Assembly (NCBI RefSeq): GCF_049800955.1
Contig: NZ_JBNAGA010000001.1
Coordinates: 1,426,001-1,490,000, forward strand
DNA: 64,000 bases
Origin: JAKVBH01 sp049800955
Lineage (GTDB): Bacteria; Pseudomonadota; Alphaproteobacteria; Rhodobacterales; Rhodobacteraceae
Direction of reading: 5' to 3'
The translations under genes were made by a program, and so were the position numbers. Each line of letters starts with the position of its first letter. The stretch's first letter is position 1. Of the stretch, positions 9,299-18,427 are shown one piece after another. The notes below the pieces were generated by a model. The model had not been told where the DNA came from and did no database searches. It worked only from the letters and a program-made list of their open reading frames with translations.

Positions 9299-12133
9299 AT
9301 GGCTAAGAAAATGCTCATCGACGCCACCCACGCGGAAGAGACCCGCGTCGTGGTGGTGGACGGACACAAGGTCGAGGAATTTGATTTTGAGTCCGAGGCC
9401 AAGCGGCAACTCGCTGGCAACATCTACCTTGCTAAAGTTACACGCGTAGAGCCTTCGCTTCAGGCGGCTTTTGTCGATTACGGCGGAAACCGGCACGGCT
9501 TCCTCGCGTTTTCTGAAATTCATCCGGATTACTATCAGATCCCTGTGGCAGACCGTGAGGCCCTGCTCGAGGAAGAGCGCGCTTATGCCGAAGCGATGCG
9601 CAAGCGCGACGAGGAAGAAGAGGAAAAGCCCAAGCGTCAACGTCGGTCGCGTTCGCGCTCCAAGACGAAGGCGGAAGAGGTTACGTCGGATGACGTGATC
9701 GAGACCAAGGATATCGAGGGGATGGAAACCATCGACCTCGAGGATTCTTTGGCCGTTGATGATGGCGAGGGCCTGTCTCCCATGGAGACGGTGGAAGAGA
9801 CACCGGTGGAAGAGCCCACGGACGATGCGGTGGGTGCCACGTCGGACGAGGACGCCGCAGAAGCGGATGCCGGGAAAGCGGAGGATTCCTCAGAGGCGTC
9901 CGACGACACCTCGCAAGAGGACGCTCCTTCCGAGGATGATGGTTCCGGCGCCAAGGCTGACAACGACGCAGAGACGTCTGAGGCCACCGAGGGCGACGAG
10001 GGCGAAGACGAGCCTACGGTTGCCAAAACCAAGGCGGCGGACAAGGACGAGGCCATTGAATCCGTGGCTGATGACGATGATCACGAAGACATCCGTCCTC
10101 CGCGCAAACCGCGCGCACGCCGCTACAAAATTCAGGAAGTCATCAAGGTCCGCCAGATCCTGCTGGTGCAGGTCGTCAAGGAAGAGCGCGGCAACAAGGG
10201 CGCAGCTCTGACCACCTATCTCAGCCTCGCGGGCCGCTATTGCGTGCTCATGCCCAATACCGCGCGCGGCGGTGGCATCTCCCGCAAGATCACCAACGCC
10301 GTGGACCGCAAGAAGCTCAAGACCATCGCCAATGAGATCGACGTGCCTCAGGGCGCGGGCCTCATCGTGCGCACCGCAGGTGCCAAGCGGACCAAGACAG
10401 AGATCAAGCGCGACTACGAATACCTGCAACGCCTATGGGAGCAGATCCGCGATCTGACGCTCAAGTCGATTGCGCCCGCGAAGATCTATGAAGAGGGCGA
10501 CCTCATCAAACGCTCGATCCGCGATCTGTATAATCGTGAGATTGACGAGGTGCTGGTCGAAGGCGAGCGCGGCTACCGCAACGCCAAGGACTTCATGAAA
10601 ATGATCATGCCGTCCCATGCCAAGAACGTGAAACACTACTCCGAAGGCCTGCCGCTTTTTGCGCGGCACCAGGTCGAGAGCTATCTCGGCGCGATGTTCA
10701 ACCCCACGGTGCAGCTCAAATCCGGCGGCTATATCGTCATCGGCGTGACAGAGGCGCTAGTTGCCATCGATGTAAACTCCGGTAAGGCCACCAAGGAAGG
10801 TTCCATCGAGGAGACCGCGCTCAAGACCAATCTTGAGGCGGCCGAGGAGGTTGCCCGGCAGCTGCGCCTGCGCGATCTTGCGGGCCTCATCGTGATCGAT
10901 TTCATCGACATGGACGAGCGCAAGAACAATGCCGCCGTCGAGAAGCGCATCAAGGACAAGCTCAAGACAGACCGTGCCCGCATACAGGTGGGCCGCATTT
11001 CGGGCTTTGGCCTTATGGAAATGAGCCGTCAGCGTCTGCGCCCCGGCATGATCGAGGCCACGACCGCGCCCTGCACCCATTGTCATGGGACAGGTCTCGT
11101 ACGCTCCGATGACAGCATGGCTTTGCAGGTTCTGCGTGCGATTGAGGAAGAGGGCACACGGCGGCGCTCCCGCGAGGTACTCATCAAATGCCCGGTGGCC
11201 GTGGCCAATTACCTGATGAATTCCAAGCGCGAACATATCGCGATGATTGAAGCGCGCTATGGCATGGCCGTGCGGATTGAAGGCGATCCGGGCCTAGTGA
11301 GCCCCGACTTCACACTGGAGAAGTTCAAAACAGCCACACGCCGCGTCGCGGAAGTGTCGGCCGCGGTGGTCTCTGTGGATACGCAGTTGATGGCAGAGGT
11401 CGACGAAGACGTCAGCACGCCCGACGAGGCGGAAGCACCTGCGGCGCCCATAGATGGGGCCGAGGACGACGAACAGCCGCGCAAAAAGCGCCGTCGTCGT
11501 CGGCGCCGTCGGAAATCCTCCGATGGGGATGAGGCGCAAACGCAGCAGGATGGGGAAACATCTGAGGCATCTGAGACGAAGGCCGAGGCTGGGGACACTG
11601 GGGCGGCCTCTGAAGCGGAAGCACCGGCGGAGAATACTGCCGAGGCATCCAAAGCTGAAGATGCAGTTGAAGTCACGGATAAAGACGCTGACAAAGACGG
11701 TGAGCCCAAGAAGCCCCGTAGCCGGTCCCGGACACGAACGCGGTCCCGCAAGAAGGCAGAGCCCGCCAAGACAGATGACGCTCAAGAAGAAGCGACCGAC
11801 ACGCCCGCAGAGGCGGAGGCGCAGGAACCAGCTGCACCTGAGGAGGCCAGCACCTCGGCGGACGCTGAAGCCCCTGCGGAAGCTGCGGCTGAATCCAATG
11901 ATGCGCCATCTACAGAGACCGGGGCAGAAACAGCCACCGAAGCGGAGCCTCAACCTGCGCCCGAGCCAGAAGCCAAACCGGAGGACGCCACGGATGCGCC
12001 CGAAGCATCCTCCAGTGAGCCCGTGCCACAGCCTGAGCCTGAGCCTGAGCCTGAGCCGGAACCCGAGCCTGTCGCTGCCGAGGCCGAGTCTGCGCCGGCC
12101 AAGCCAAAGCGTACGGGATGGTGGTCCCGCTAA
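9299..12133 (+). CDS. rne: Ribonuclease E, enlarged alphaproteobacterial form
   Basis: Endoribonuclease that initiates mRNA decay and processes rRNA and tRNA precursors as the degradosome core. Start ATG 9299 (MAKKMLIDATHAEETRV), 944 residues. The S1 RNA-binding domain (from about 35) is split by a roughly 180-residue acidic, Ser-rich insertion (about 97-275) that opens with a basic RQRRSRSRSK cluster. Catalytic elements follow: VAIDVNSGKATK and VIDFIDMDE carry the Mg-binding Asp residues, and C592/C595 in CTHCHG form the zinc link. The C-terminal third is disordered, with Arg-rich RNA-binding patches (KKRRRRRRRRK and SRSRTRTRSRKK) set in acidic sequence and a PE repeat. It ends with RTGWWSR. 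The transcript is probably monocistronic. Confidence 0.95.
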   Translation: MAKKMLIDATHAEETRVVVVDGHKVEEFDFESEAKRQLAGNIYLAKVTRVEPSLQAAFVDYGGNRHGFLAFSEIHPDYYQIPVADREALLEEERAYAEAMRKRDEEEEEKPKRQRRSRSRSKTKAEEVTSDDVIETKDIEGMETIDLEDSLAVDDGEGLSPMETVEETPVEEPTDDAVGATSDEDAAEADAGKAEDSSEASDDTSQEDAPSEDDGSGAKADNDAETSEATEGDEGEDEPTVAKTKAADKDEAIESVADDDDHEDIRPPRKPRARRYKIQEVIKVRQILLVQVVKEERGNKGAALTTYLSLAGRYCVLMPNTARGGGISRKITNAVDRKKLKTIANEIDVPQGAGLIVRTAGAKRTKTEIKRDYEYLQRLWEQIRDLTLKSIAPAKIYEEGDLIKRSIRDLYNREIDEVLVEGERGYRNAKDFMKMIMPSHAKNVKHYSEGLPLFARHQVESYLGAMFNPTVQLKSGGYIVIGVTEALVAIDVNSGKATKEGSIEETALKTNLEAAEEVARQLRLRDLAGLIVIDFIDMDERKNNAAVEKRIKDKLKTDRARIQVGRISGFGLMEMSRQRLRPGMIEATTAPCTHCHGTGLVRSDDSMALQVLRAIEEEGTRRRSREVLIKCPVAVANYLMNSKREHIAMIEARYGMAVRIEGDPGLVSPDFTLEKFKTATRRVAEVSAAVVSVDTQLMAEVDEDVSTPDEAEAPAAPIDGAEDDEQPRKKRRRRRRRRKSSDGDEAQTQQDGETSEASETKAEAGDTGAASEAEAPAENTAEASKAEDAVEVTDKDADKDGEPKKPRSRSRTRTRSRKKAEPAKTDDAQEEATDTPAEAEAQEPAAPEEASTSADAEAPAEAAAESNDAPSTETGAETATEAEPQPAPEPEAKPEDATDAPEASSSEPVPQPEPEPEPEPEPEPVAAEAESAPAKPKRTGWWSR
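12030..12071 (+). repeat. Pro-Glu coding repeat in rne
   Basis: Tandem CTGAGC/CCTGAG hexanucleotide units encode a run of alternating Pro and Glu near the RNase E C-terminus. This is a simple coding repeat of the kind that varies in length by slippage, and belongs to the disordered scaffold region. Confidence 0.75.
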
Positions 12134-12153
12134 ACCTCGTGAGATAAACAGAC

Positions 12154-12186
12154 AAAGGGCGGCGCTTTTGTGTCGCCTTTTTTTTA
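12154..12186 (+). terminator. Rho-independent terminator after rne
   Basis: AAAGGGCG and CGCCTTTT flank a short loop and are followed by a run of eight T. It lies 20 bases after the rne stop and abuts the end of the convergent tusA gene, whose stop codon is at its distal edge. Confidence 0.7.
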
Positions 12187-12408
12187 TGCGTCTTTGCGGA
12201 TCACGTAGATCTGATGCCCATCGCCGTCGCGGGCCTCGACAAGCGTATGACCGGCCTCTGCACAGAAATGTGGAACATCGACAATCGCTGCCGGATCATC
12301 CGCCCACATTTCCAGTTCATCGCCCAGGGAGAGCGACTTGAGCCGTTTGCGGGCCTTAAGTACGGGCAGGGGGCAAAGGAGCCCAAGAGCATCGAGTGTG
12401 TCACGCAT
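12184..12408 (-). CDS. tusA: TusA/SirA family sulfurtransferase
   Basis: A 74-residue sulfur-carrier protein. The family signature is intact: a Leu-Gly-Leu-x-Cys-Pro-x-Pro motif with the persulfide-carrying Cys12 and P13/P15 (GLLCPLPVLKARK), followed by the DDPAAxxDVPxFC segment. TusA passes sulfur from IscS-type desulfurases to tRNA thiolation or to molybdenum cofactor and sulfur oxidation. mnmA is present in the window (58.1-59.2 kb) and could be an ultimate recipient, though alphaproteobacteria usually lack the full TusBCDE relay. Monocistronic and convergent with rne. Confidence 0.88.
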   Translation of the reverse strand: MRDTLDALGLLCPLPVLKARKRLKSLSLGDELEMWADDPAAIVDVPHFCAEAGHTLVEARDGDGHQIYVIRKDA

Positions 12409-12522
12409 GTCTGGCGATCTAGGTCAGCGCGCCGTGCCTGTCCAGTGGGGGCGGCGTATTCGCGTTGCGCATGGGGCTGGAAGCCTTAAACTCGCCTTAA
12501 AGGGGAGGTAAGGATCAACCCC

Positions 12523-13842
12523 ATGAGCAGGTCGGACGACGGTGTTGAACAAGCGATGGCGACCGGGCCCGCACCCCGGGCTGATGCGCGTCCTGTGCGC
12601 AGACGCCGGGTCTTCTATATTCCGGGATATGATCCGTTTCATCCGCGTCGCTACCGGGAACTCTATCGAAAAGAGGGCGCGGCGCAGGCGGCGCTTTCGG
12701 GCTATGAGCTTGAGATAAAGCCCAAGACAACGCCCGGTCCCTATGGTTGGCATGTCCAGGCACAAATCGGGGATCAGGAGATCGACAGCGCGGTGGAAGT
12801 GCTGGTCTGGTCCGACATCGTCAAAAATTCCATGGGCCATTCGATCCTCGCGACCTACGGCGCCATGCTGCGAACGGCTTGGGCCTATATCGGGTCAGGC
12901 GCGCTCTTTCGGCTGATGCGCCTGCGCAAAGGGCCTGTTATCGCCGCGCTCTATCCGGTGCTCATGCTGCTTGCGCAGCTGGGGCTGGCTCTCGCGATCG
13001 GTCATTTTGCAGGGCAGGGGCTGGCCGCTTTGGCAAGCTATGCGCCGCTTGGCCCCGAGAGTACGCGTTCTGCCGCGCGAGACATGCTTGCAAACGGCAT
13101 CTATTGGGTCAGCCTGCTAGGCATAGCCTGGTGGCTGTTGGATCTCTTCAGACGCTTCGACAACAAGTTCTTCGTCTACTACCTCATGCATGACTACAGC
13201 TATTCCGCGCGTCGCCGCGGCGCCAACCCGCCCGAGTTGGAAGCGCGTTTGGCAGAATTCAGCGATGTAGTCGCGGCGGGTTTGCGAAGCGATGTCGACG
13301 AAGTGCTTGTGGTCGGGCATTCCTCCGGTGCGCATCTTGGCGTTTCTCTCCTGGCCGATCTGGTCCGCGCGGGCAGGGTGCCCGCAAACGGGCCTGCGCT
13401 TGGGTTTTTGAGCCTAGGCCAGGTGGTGCCCATGGTGTCGTTTCTGCCCGAAGCGCGTCGGTTGCGCCGTGACCTGCATGACCTGTGCCAAAGCGAGGCT
13501 TTGGCGTGGATCGATGTGACAGCACCTGGGGATGGATGCGCGTTTGCGCTCTGTGATCCGGTGTTGGTGTCCGGTGTCGCGCCTGAGACGGGCAAGCGTT
13601 GGCCGCTGGTCTTTTCGGCGGCCTTCACGCAATCACTGAGCCCCGCACGGTGGAAAGAATTGCGCTGGCGCTTTTTCCGGCTGCATTTTCAGTACATCTG
13701 CGCATTTGATGCGCCCAAGGATTATGATTACTTTCAGATCACAGCGGGCCCCCAAACGCTTGGCACACGATATGCCAACCGCCCCGCGTCGAAATCACGG
13801 ATCGAGCGCGCGGTGAGCGGCTACCGGGAGATGGCTCCATGA
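12523..13842 (+). CDS. Membrane-associated alpha/beta-hydrolase-like protein coupled to P450
   Basis: A 439-residue protein I do not recognise by name. It contains GHSSGAH (265-271) with a GxSxG nucleophile elbow at Ser267, so an alpha/beta-hydrolase fold is likely. Two hydrophobic segments at about 138-160 and 192-212 predict a membrane-anchored insertion before the elbow. The N-terminal RRRRVFYIPGYDPFHPRRYRE region fits the oxyanion and early strand of a lipase-like fold. Its stop overlaps the start of the following cytochrome P450 by ATGA, so the two are translationally coupled. The function is unknown; acting on the P450 substrate or product (for example a lipid ester) is inference. Confidence 0.75.
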   Translation: MSRSDDGVEQAMATGPAPRADARPVRRRRVFYIPGYDPFHPRRYRELYRKEGAAQAALSGYELEIKPKTTPGPYGWHVQAQIGDQEIDSAVEVLVWSDIVKNSMGHSILATYGAMLRTAWAYIGSGALFRLMRLRKGPVIAALYPVLMLLAQLGLALAIGHFAGQGLAALASYAPLGPESTRSAARDMLANGIYWVSLLGIAWWLLDLFRRFDNKFFVYYLMHDYSYSARRRGANPPELEARLAEFSDVVAAGLRSDVDEVLVVGHSSGAHLGVSLLADLVRAGRVPANGPALGFLSLGQVVPMVSFLPEARRLRRDLHDLCQSEALAWIDVTAPGDGCAFALCDPVLVSGVAPETGKRWPLVFSAAFTQSLSPARWKELRWRFFRLHFQYICAFDAPKDYDYFQITAGPQTLGTRYANRPASKSRIERAVSGYREMAP

Positions 13843-15242
13843 CGCTGCCGCCCAAACCGCCTGCACGGGCCGAGCGCGTGTCCTTGCGTCAATATGCAAA
13901 GCTCTTCAAACAGGACATTCTCTCGGCGCAGCCTGCGCGGCTCTACCGGGCCTGGATGGCGGAGTTTCGAACCCCGTTTTTCCGCTCCTATCTTCTCAAC
14001 CAGCCCGATCTGATCAAGGTCGTGTTGAAAGACCGTCCAGACGATTTTCCGAAATCTGACCGGATTTCGGAAGGCCTGCGCCCGCTCCTTGGCCAGTCTG
14101 TCTTTCTGACCAATGGCGAGACATGGAAGCGACAAAGGCGGATCATTGATCCCGCGTTCGAAGGCGGTCGATTGCGTGACACATTTCCCGCCATGTGGGC
14201 TGCGGCAGAGGCCGCAACCGCGCGCTTTGCCGCGCGTGCGGGCGAGGAGATCGATGTCGAGCCCGAGACCTCCCATGCCGCTGCGGATGTCATTTTCCGA
14301 ACCTTGTTCTCCATCCCAATCGATCATGAGATTGCCGCTCAGGTTTTTGATGAATTTCGCACCTACCAGCGCGAGCAACCCCTGTTGAATATCGCGGCTT
14401 TTCTGCCGCTCCCGCGTTGGATGCCTCGAGGGTTCTCGCGCCGCACCCGCCAGTCTGCGCAGATCATCCGCGGCTTGATCACCGAACTGACCGAAGCGCG
14501 CCAACAGGAGATCGAAAAAGGCGGGGCGCCTGATGATCTTGCAACGAAAATCATGACCACGCGTGATCCGCAAACGGGCGAGACGTTCACGGCGGAAGAG
14601 ATGGTCGATCAGGTCGCCATCTTCTTTCTCGCCGGTCACGAGACCTCCGCCTCCGCACTGGCATGGACGCTTTATCTCATGGCACTTTACCCCGAGTGGC
14701 AGGAGAAAGTGGCGCAAGAAGCTCGCAGCTTCATCTTGCCTGAAAAACTCTCCCCGAAGGGCCGCTCCGCCCACAGCGCGCCGGATTTTAGTATCTTGAG
14801 CAAACTGCGTCTCTCGCGCGATGTGTTCCGCGAAAGCCTCAGGCTCTATCCGCCCGTGCCGATGATGGTGCGCGAAAACACCTGCCCGGAGGCCTTTCGA
14901 GACCGGAAGCAAAAACCGGGAAGCCAGATGGTTTTGTCTCCCTGGCATGTGCACCGACACACGCGGATGTGGGACAACCCCGATGGGTTCGATCCCGAGC
15001 GCTTCAGCACAGAGAACGGCAAGCGCTGCCTGCGGGAGGTCTATATGCCTTTCTCTGCTGGGCCGCGTGTGTGTACGGGGGCGGGTTTTGCCATGGCTGA
15101 GGGTGTTTTGATTCTCTCCAAACTCCTGCGCGATCTGCAATTTGACCTCACAGACAGGCCGCCTCCGGTGCCAGTGGCGCATCTGACCGTCCGGTCGCGC
15201 GCCGGTATATACCTCCGCGTGCGGCAGCGTGACCGGTGTTAG
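13839..15242 (+). CDS. Cytochrome P450
   Basis: A haem-thiolate monooxygenase, 467 residues. The I-helix oxygen-activation motif AGHET is at 265-269, the K-helix ExxR at E332-R335 (FRESLRLYPP), and the haem-binding loop FSAGPRVCTG puts the axial thiolate at Cys412. There is no reductase or ferredoxin fusion, so electrons come from partners elsewhere. The start codon overlaps the stop of the upstream hydrolase-like gene (ATGA). There is no N-terminal membrane anchor. The substrate is unknown; the lipid-like context of its partner only hints at fatty acid or terpenoid hydroxylation. Confidence 0.93.
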   Translation: MTLPPKPPARAERVSLRQYAKLFKQDILSAQPARLYRAWMAEFRTPFFRSYLLNQPDLIKVVLKDRPDDFPKSDRISEGLRPLLGQSVFLTNGETWKRQRRIIDPAFEGGRLRDTFPAMWAAAEAATARFAARAGEEIDVEPETSHAAADVIFRTLFSIPIDHEIAAQVFDEFRTYQREQPLLNIAAFLPLPRWMPRGFSRRTRQSAQIIRGLITELTEARQQEIEKGGAPDDLATKIMTTRDPQTGETFTAEEMVDQVAIFFLAGHETSASALAWTLYLMALYPEWQEKVAQEARSFILPEKLSPKGRSAHSAPDFSILSKLRLSRDVFRESLRLYPPVPMMVRENTCPEAFRDRKQKPGSQMVLSPWHVHRHTRMWDNPDGFDPERFSTENGKRCLREVYMPFSAGPRVCTGAGFAMAEGVLILSKLLRDLQFDLTDRPPPVPVAHLTVRSRAGIYLRVRQRDRC

Positions 15243-15323
15243 CGTTAAAAGCCGCCTCCGGCCCTACCCAGCCTGCGCGCCATGGCGTAGACGTCATCAA
15301 GACATTTTTTTCGAGGAACGCAC

Positions 15324-16205
15324 ATGAGCCATTCTGACCAGCTTGCCCGCATCACCAAGGCCCCCGGCTTTATCGCCGCGCTGGATCAATCTGGCGGGTC
15401 AACGCCCAAGGCTCTCAAGCTGTATGGGATCGAAGAGGATGCCTACGCCAATGATACGGAGATGTTCGCTCTCATGCAGGAGATGCGCGCGCGGATCATC
15501 CTGGCCCCCGGGTTTTCCTCGGACAAGATCCTCGGTGCGATCCTGTTTGAGCGCACGATGCATGAGACGATCAATGGCATGCCGGTGGCGGAGTTCCTCT
15601 GGTCGCAAAAGGGCGTTGTTCCCTTTCTCAAGATCGACAAGGGCCTGGAAGAGACGGCCAATGGCGTTCAGCTGATGAAACCGATTGCGGGGCTTGACGA
15701 GACGCTCAAGACAGCCAAGAGCTTCGGCATCTACGGCACGAAAGAACGCTCTGTGGTGCATGACGCCAATGCCAAGGGCATTGCTGACATCGTCGCGCAG
15801 CAGTTCGAGCTGGCAGAGGCCGTCTGTGGGGCAGGGCTGGTTCCGATCCTTGAGCCGGAAGTGAATATCCATTCCGAGACCAAGGCCGAAGCAGAAGACA
15901 TGGTCCGCGACGAAATTCTGCGCCATCTCGACAAGATCTCGAGCGACGTGATGCTTAAGCTCACCATTCCGTCCAAGCCGGGGCTCTATGATGCCTGTGC
16001 GGATCATCAGCGTGTGCAGCGTGTTGTTGCCCTGTCTGGCGGCTACAGCACGGCGGAAGCCTGCGAACGTCTGGCCAAGAACAGCAAGATGATTGCAAGT
16101 TTCTCACGCGCGTTGACCGAAGGTCTGTCGGCGCAGCAATCCGATGAGGCGTTCGACGCAGCACTCGGCGCCAATATCGACAAGATTTTCGCGGCATCCA
16201 GCTGA
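15324..16205 (+). CDS. fda: Fructose-bisphosphate aldolase, class I
   Basis: Schiff-base aldolase that cleaves fructose 1,6-bisphosphate in glycolysis and runs backwards in gluconeogenesis. The 293-residue protein begins with MSHSDQLARITKAPGFIAALDQSGGSTPKAL, the conserved N-terminus of the short bacterial class I family (about 295 residues). LKLTIPSKPGLY is the segment expected to carry the Schiff-base Lys. GAGGAACGCAC precedes ATG 15324. Monocistronic, with a strong terminator 24 bases downstream. Confidence 0.93.
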   Translation: MSHSDQLARITKAPGFIAALDQSGGSTPKALKLYGIEEDAYANDTEMFALMQEMRARIILAPGFSSDKILGAILFERTMHETINGMPVAEFLWSQKGVVPFLKIDKGLEETANGVQLMKPIAGLDETLKTAKSFGIYGTKERSVVHDANAKGIADIVAQQFELAEAVCGAGLVPILEPEVNIHSETKAEAEDMVRDEILRHLDKISSDVMLKLTIPSKPGLYDACADHQRVQRVVALSGGYSTAEACERLAKNSKMIASFSRALTEGLSAQQSDEAFDAALGANIDKIFAASS

Positions 16206-16228
16206 TCGCCGTAACCACCAGACATTAC

Positions 16229-16263
16229 AAAGCCGCGTCCTTTGTGGGCCGCGGCTTTTTTTG
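16229..16263 (+). terminator. Rho-independent terminator of the aldolase gene
   Basis: AAAGCCGCG (16229-16237) pairs with CGCGGCTTT (16250-16258) around a 12-base loop, followed by a T run. It separates the aldolase gene from the convergent RHH gene. Confidence 0.88.
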
Positions 16264-16283
16264 TTTGGGCTGTGACGGAGAGG

Positions 16284-16508
16284 TCAGCTGGCCTTCTTGC
16301 GGTAATGCTCCAGCACAAAGAGCCGTATGGCGGAGGCCAAACCGCATTCGCTGCCGCGCTCTTCGTCAATCCGCGCTGCAAGCGCGTTTACAGGCTCGCC
16401 GCGCCGCTCGGCAATATCCCGGAAGGCCTGCCAGAAATCATCTTCAAGCGAAACCGAGGTCCGGTGGCCTCTCAACGTCAGGGAGCGTTTCTTCGGGCGT
16501 GTATTCAT
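16284..16508 (-). CDS. Ribbon-helix-helix domain protein
   Basis: A 74-residue putative DNA-binding protein of the RHH_4 type, with the basic start RPKKRSLTLRGHRTSVSLEDDFWQAFRDIA: a beta-strand (RTSVSLE) followed by helices. AGGTGA precedes ATG 16508. It is downstream of the DUF4169 gene and fumC on the same strand, a grouping I recall as common in Rhodobacterales. The target is unknown. The protein is small enough to act as a dimer on an operator. Confidence 0.8.
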   Translation of the reverse strand: MNTRPKKRSLTLRGHRTSVSLEDDFWQAFRDIAERRGEPVNALAARIDEERGSECGLASAIRLFVLEHYRKKAS

Positions 16509-16654
16509 GACGTCACCTGCTCAAACGCCTCACAACGCCCGTCTTGCAAAGGGTGACCCCATGTCAGGGGGCGCGACGGATATGTGGGCAGCACTAAATC
16601 CATTGTTAAGCGATCCATTGAGCAGTCTTTACAATTTAATGGTGTACGCGACGT

Positions 16655-16867
16655 TTACGGCGTCTCTTTGGAGTCAATTGAGCCGGAATTGGGCTTTTGC
16701 AGGGCATGCCCATCCAGATGCCGATTGGATTTTTCCTGCGTTTTTGCCGTGGCCTCGCGCTCTGCCTTGCTCATGCCATGGCGCCGCGCATTCTCATCAC
16801 CACGCGCGCGTTTTGCGGCGCGCGCGCGTGACTTTCGTGCCTGATTGAGATTGATGATCTTGCTCAT
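16655..16867 (-). CDS. DUF4169 family protein
   Basis: A 70-residue, strongly basic and helical protein beginning MSKIINLNQARKSRARAAKRARGDENARRHG, the recognisable DUF4169 N-terminus. Its function is unknown. It sits between fumC and the RHH gene on one strand, with 143 bases to the fumC stop and 146 to the RHH start. No clear Shine-Dalgarno is visible. Confidence 0.8.
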   Translation of the reverse strand: MSKIINLNQARKSRARAAKRARGDENARRHGMSKAEREATAKTQEKSNRHLDGHALQKPNSGSIDSKETP

Positions 16868-17010
16868 GCTTGCAACGGCCTCCGACCCACGGCGTTACGC
16901 CATATTACAAGGCTGACGCGGGGGCGCGTCAACACTGCAAGCGGATTTCCGCGGTCAGAAGGTGCAAAGGTATGTGGCGCACGGCTGAAGCGCCGCGCGC
17001 CATCGCGGCT

Positions 17011-18405
17011 TCAGGCCTTGGGGCCAACCATGTTTTCGGGCCGGACGACGCGCTCAAAGGTCTCTTCGTCAACGAAGCCAAGCTTGATCGCTTCTTCTTT
17101 GAGCGTGGTTTTGTTCTTGTGGGCCGTCTTGGCGACTGTTGTGGCATTGTCGTAGCCGATTTCGGGCGCGAGGGCTGTTACAAGCATCAGGCTTTCGCGC
17201 ATCAGCTTTTCGATCCGGTCGCGATCAGCCTGCAGGCCAACAACGAGATTGTCCGTAAAGCAGTCCGCCGCATCTCCCAACAGCTGCATGCTCTGCAAGA
17301 CGTTGTAGGCCATCATCGGCTTGTAGACGTTCAGCTCGAAATGTCCTTGTGAGCCCGCAAATCCCACGGCCGCGTCATTGCCCATGACATGGGCGCAGAC
17401 CTGCGTGAGGGCTTCGCATTGGGTGGGATTGACCTTGCCCGGCATGATGGACGAGCCGGGCTCGTTCTCCGGCAAGATCAGCTCTCCCAGACCGCAGCGA
17501 GGGCCCGATCCCAAGAGCCGGATATCATTGGCGATCTTGAACAGGCTCGCAGCCACAGTCTTAAGCGCGCCCGAGATCTCAACCATCGCGTCATGAGCCG
17601 CCAGCGCTTCAAACTTGTTGGGGGCTGTCACGAAGGGCAGGCCCGTGATCTCCGCCATGTTGGCGGCAACCATCTCGCCCCAGCCCTGTTTGGTGTTCAA
17701 ACCTGTGCCAACAGCAGTGCCGCCCTGGGCCAGCTCATAGATGCGGCCCAACGCATCTTTCACGCGCTGAATGCCCATGGCGATCTGATGTGTGTAGCCG
17801 CCGAATTCCTGGCTGAGCGTGAGCGGCGTGGCATCTTGCGTATGCGTGCGCCCGATCTTGATGATCCCGTCAAACTCCTCGACCTTTGCCTGCATCGCGG
17901 CGTGTAGTTTCTCCAGCCCGGGGATCAGCACGTCATGGGCTGTCATGGCGGTTGCAATATGCATGGCCGTCGGGAACGTGTCGTTGGAGCTCTGGCCCAT
18001 ATTGCAATGGTCATTCGGGTGAACGGGGCTCTTGGAGCCCATCTCGCCGCCAAGGATTTCAATGGCCCGGTTTGAGATGACCTCATTGGAGTTCATGTTG
18101 GATTGCGTGCCCGAACCTGTCTGCCAGACGACGAGCGGAAAATGATCGTCAAGCTTGCCCTGATGCACCTCGCTGGCCGCCTGCATCATCGCGTCAGCCA
18201 ATGACGCGTCGAGATTGCCGAGCTCCATATTGGCCTTGGCGCAGGCATGTTTGATCACGCCCAGCGCGCGCACGATGGCCACCGGCTGCTTTTCCCATCC
18301 AATCGGGAAATTCATGATCGAACGTTGTGTCTGTGCGCCCCAATACTTGTCTGCGGGAACTTCGAGGGGGCCGAAACTGTCGGTTTCTGTGCGGGTGGCG
18401 GTCAT
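17011..18405 (-). CDS. fumC: Fumarate hydratase, class II
   Basis: Iron-independent fumarase converting fumarate to malate in the TCA cycle; a 464-residue tetrameric enzyme. The superfamily signature GSSIMPGKVNPTQCE is present, together with GRTHTQDATPLTLSQE and SGSGTQSNMNSNEV-like substrate loops. ATG 18405 is preferred because GGAGAG lies seven bases upstream and the length equals that of E. coli FumC; longer frames begin with non-conserved residues. A perfect TTGTATG/CATACAA dyad lies 23-39 bases upstream of the start. sspB lies 112 bases further upstream on the same strand. Confidence 0.96.
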   Translation of the reverse strand: MTATRTETDSFGPLEVPADKYWGAQTQRSIMNFPIGWEKQPVAIVRALGVIKHACAKANMELGNLDASLADAMMQAASEVHQGKLDDHFPLVVWQTGSGTQSNMNSNEVISNRAIEILGGEMGSKSPVHPNDHCNMGQSSNDTFPTAMHIATAMTAHDVLIPGLEKLHAAMQAKVEEFDGIIKIGRTHTQDATPLTLSQEFGGYTHQIAMGIQRVKDALGRIYELAQGGTAVGTGLNTKQGWGEMVAANMAEITGLPFVTAPNKFEALAAHDAMVEISGALKTVAASLFKIANDIRLLGSGPRCGLGELILPENEPGSSIMPGKVNPTQCEALTQVCAHVMGNDAAVGFAGSQGHFELNVYKPMMAYNVLQSMQLLGDAADCFTDNLVVGLQADRDRIEKLMRESLMLVTALAPEIGYDNATTVAKTAHKNKTTLKEEAIKLGFVDEETFERVVRPENMVGPKA

Positions 18406-18427
18406 GGCGCTCTCCATCGGTATACGT

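Noticed and set aside
8904..9640. Open frames in the rne leader on both strands
   Set aside because: Their translations have atypical composition and no motif, and the minus-strand one runs through the RNase E coding start.
12030..12071. Short tandem repeat read as CRISPR or satellite DNA
   Set aside because: Hexamer units in frame within rne encode alternating Pro-Glu, with no spacers.
11454..12341. 295-codon open frame overlapping the end of rne
   Set aside because: It is a +2 frame of the repetitive RNase E tail, with an Arg/Pro-rich translation and no domain; RNase E is well supported.
13821..15182. 453-codon open frame antisense to the cytochrome P450
   Set aside because: It mirrors the P450 codons in a high-GC gene, has low-complexity His/Arg/Leu composition and no family motif; the plus strand has all P450 signatures.
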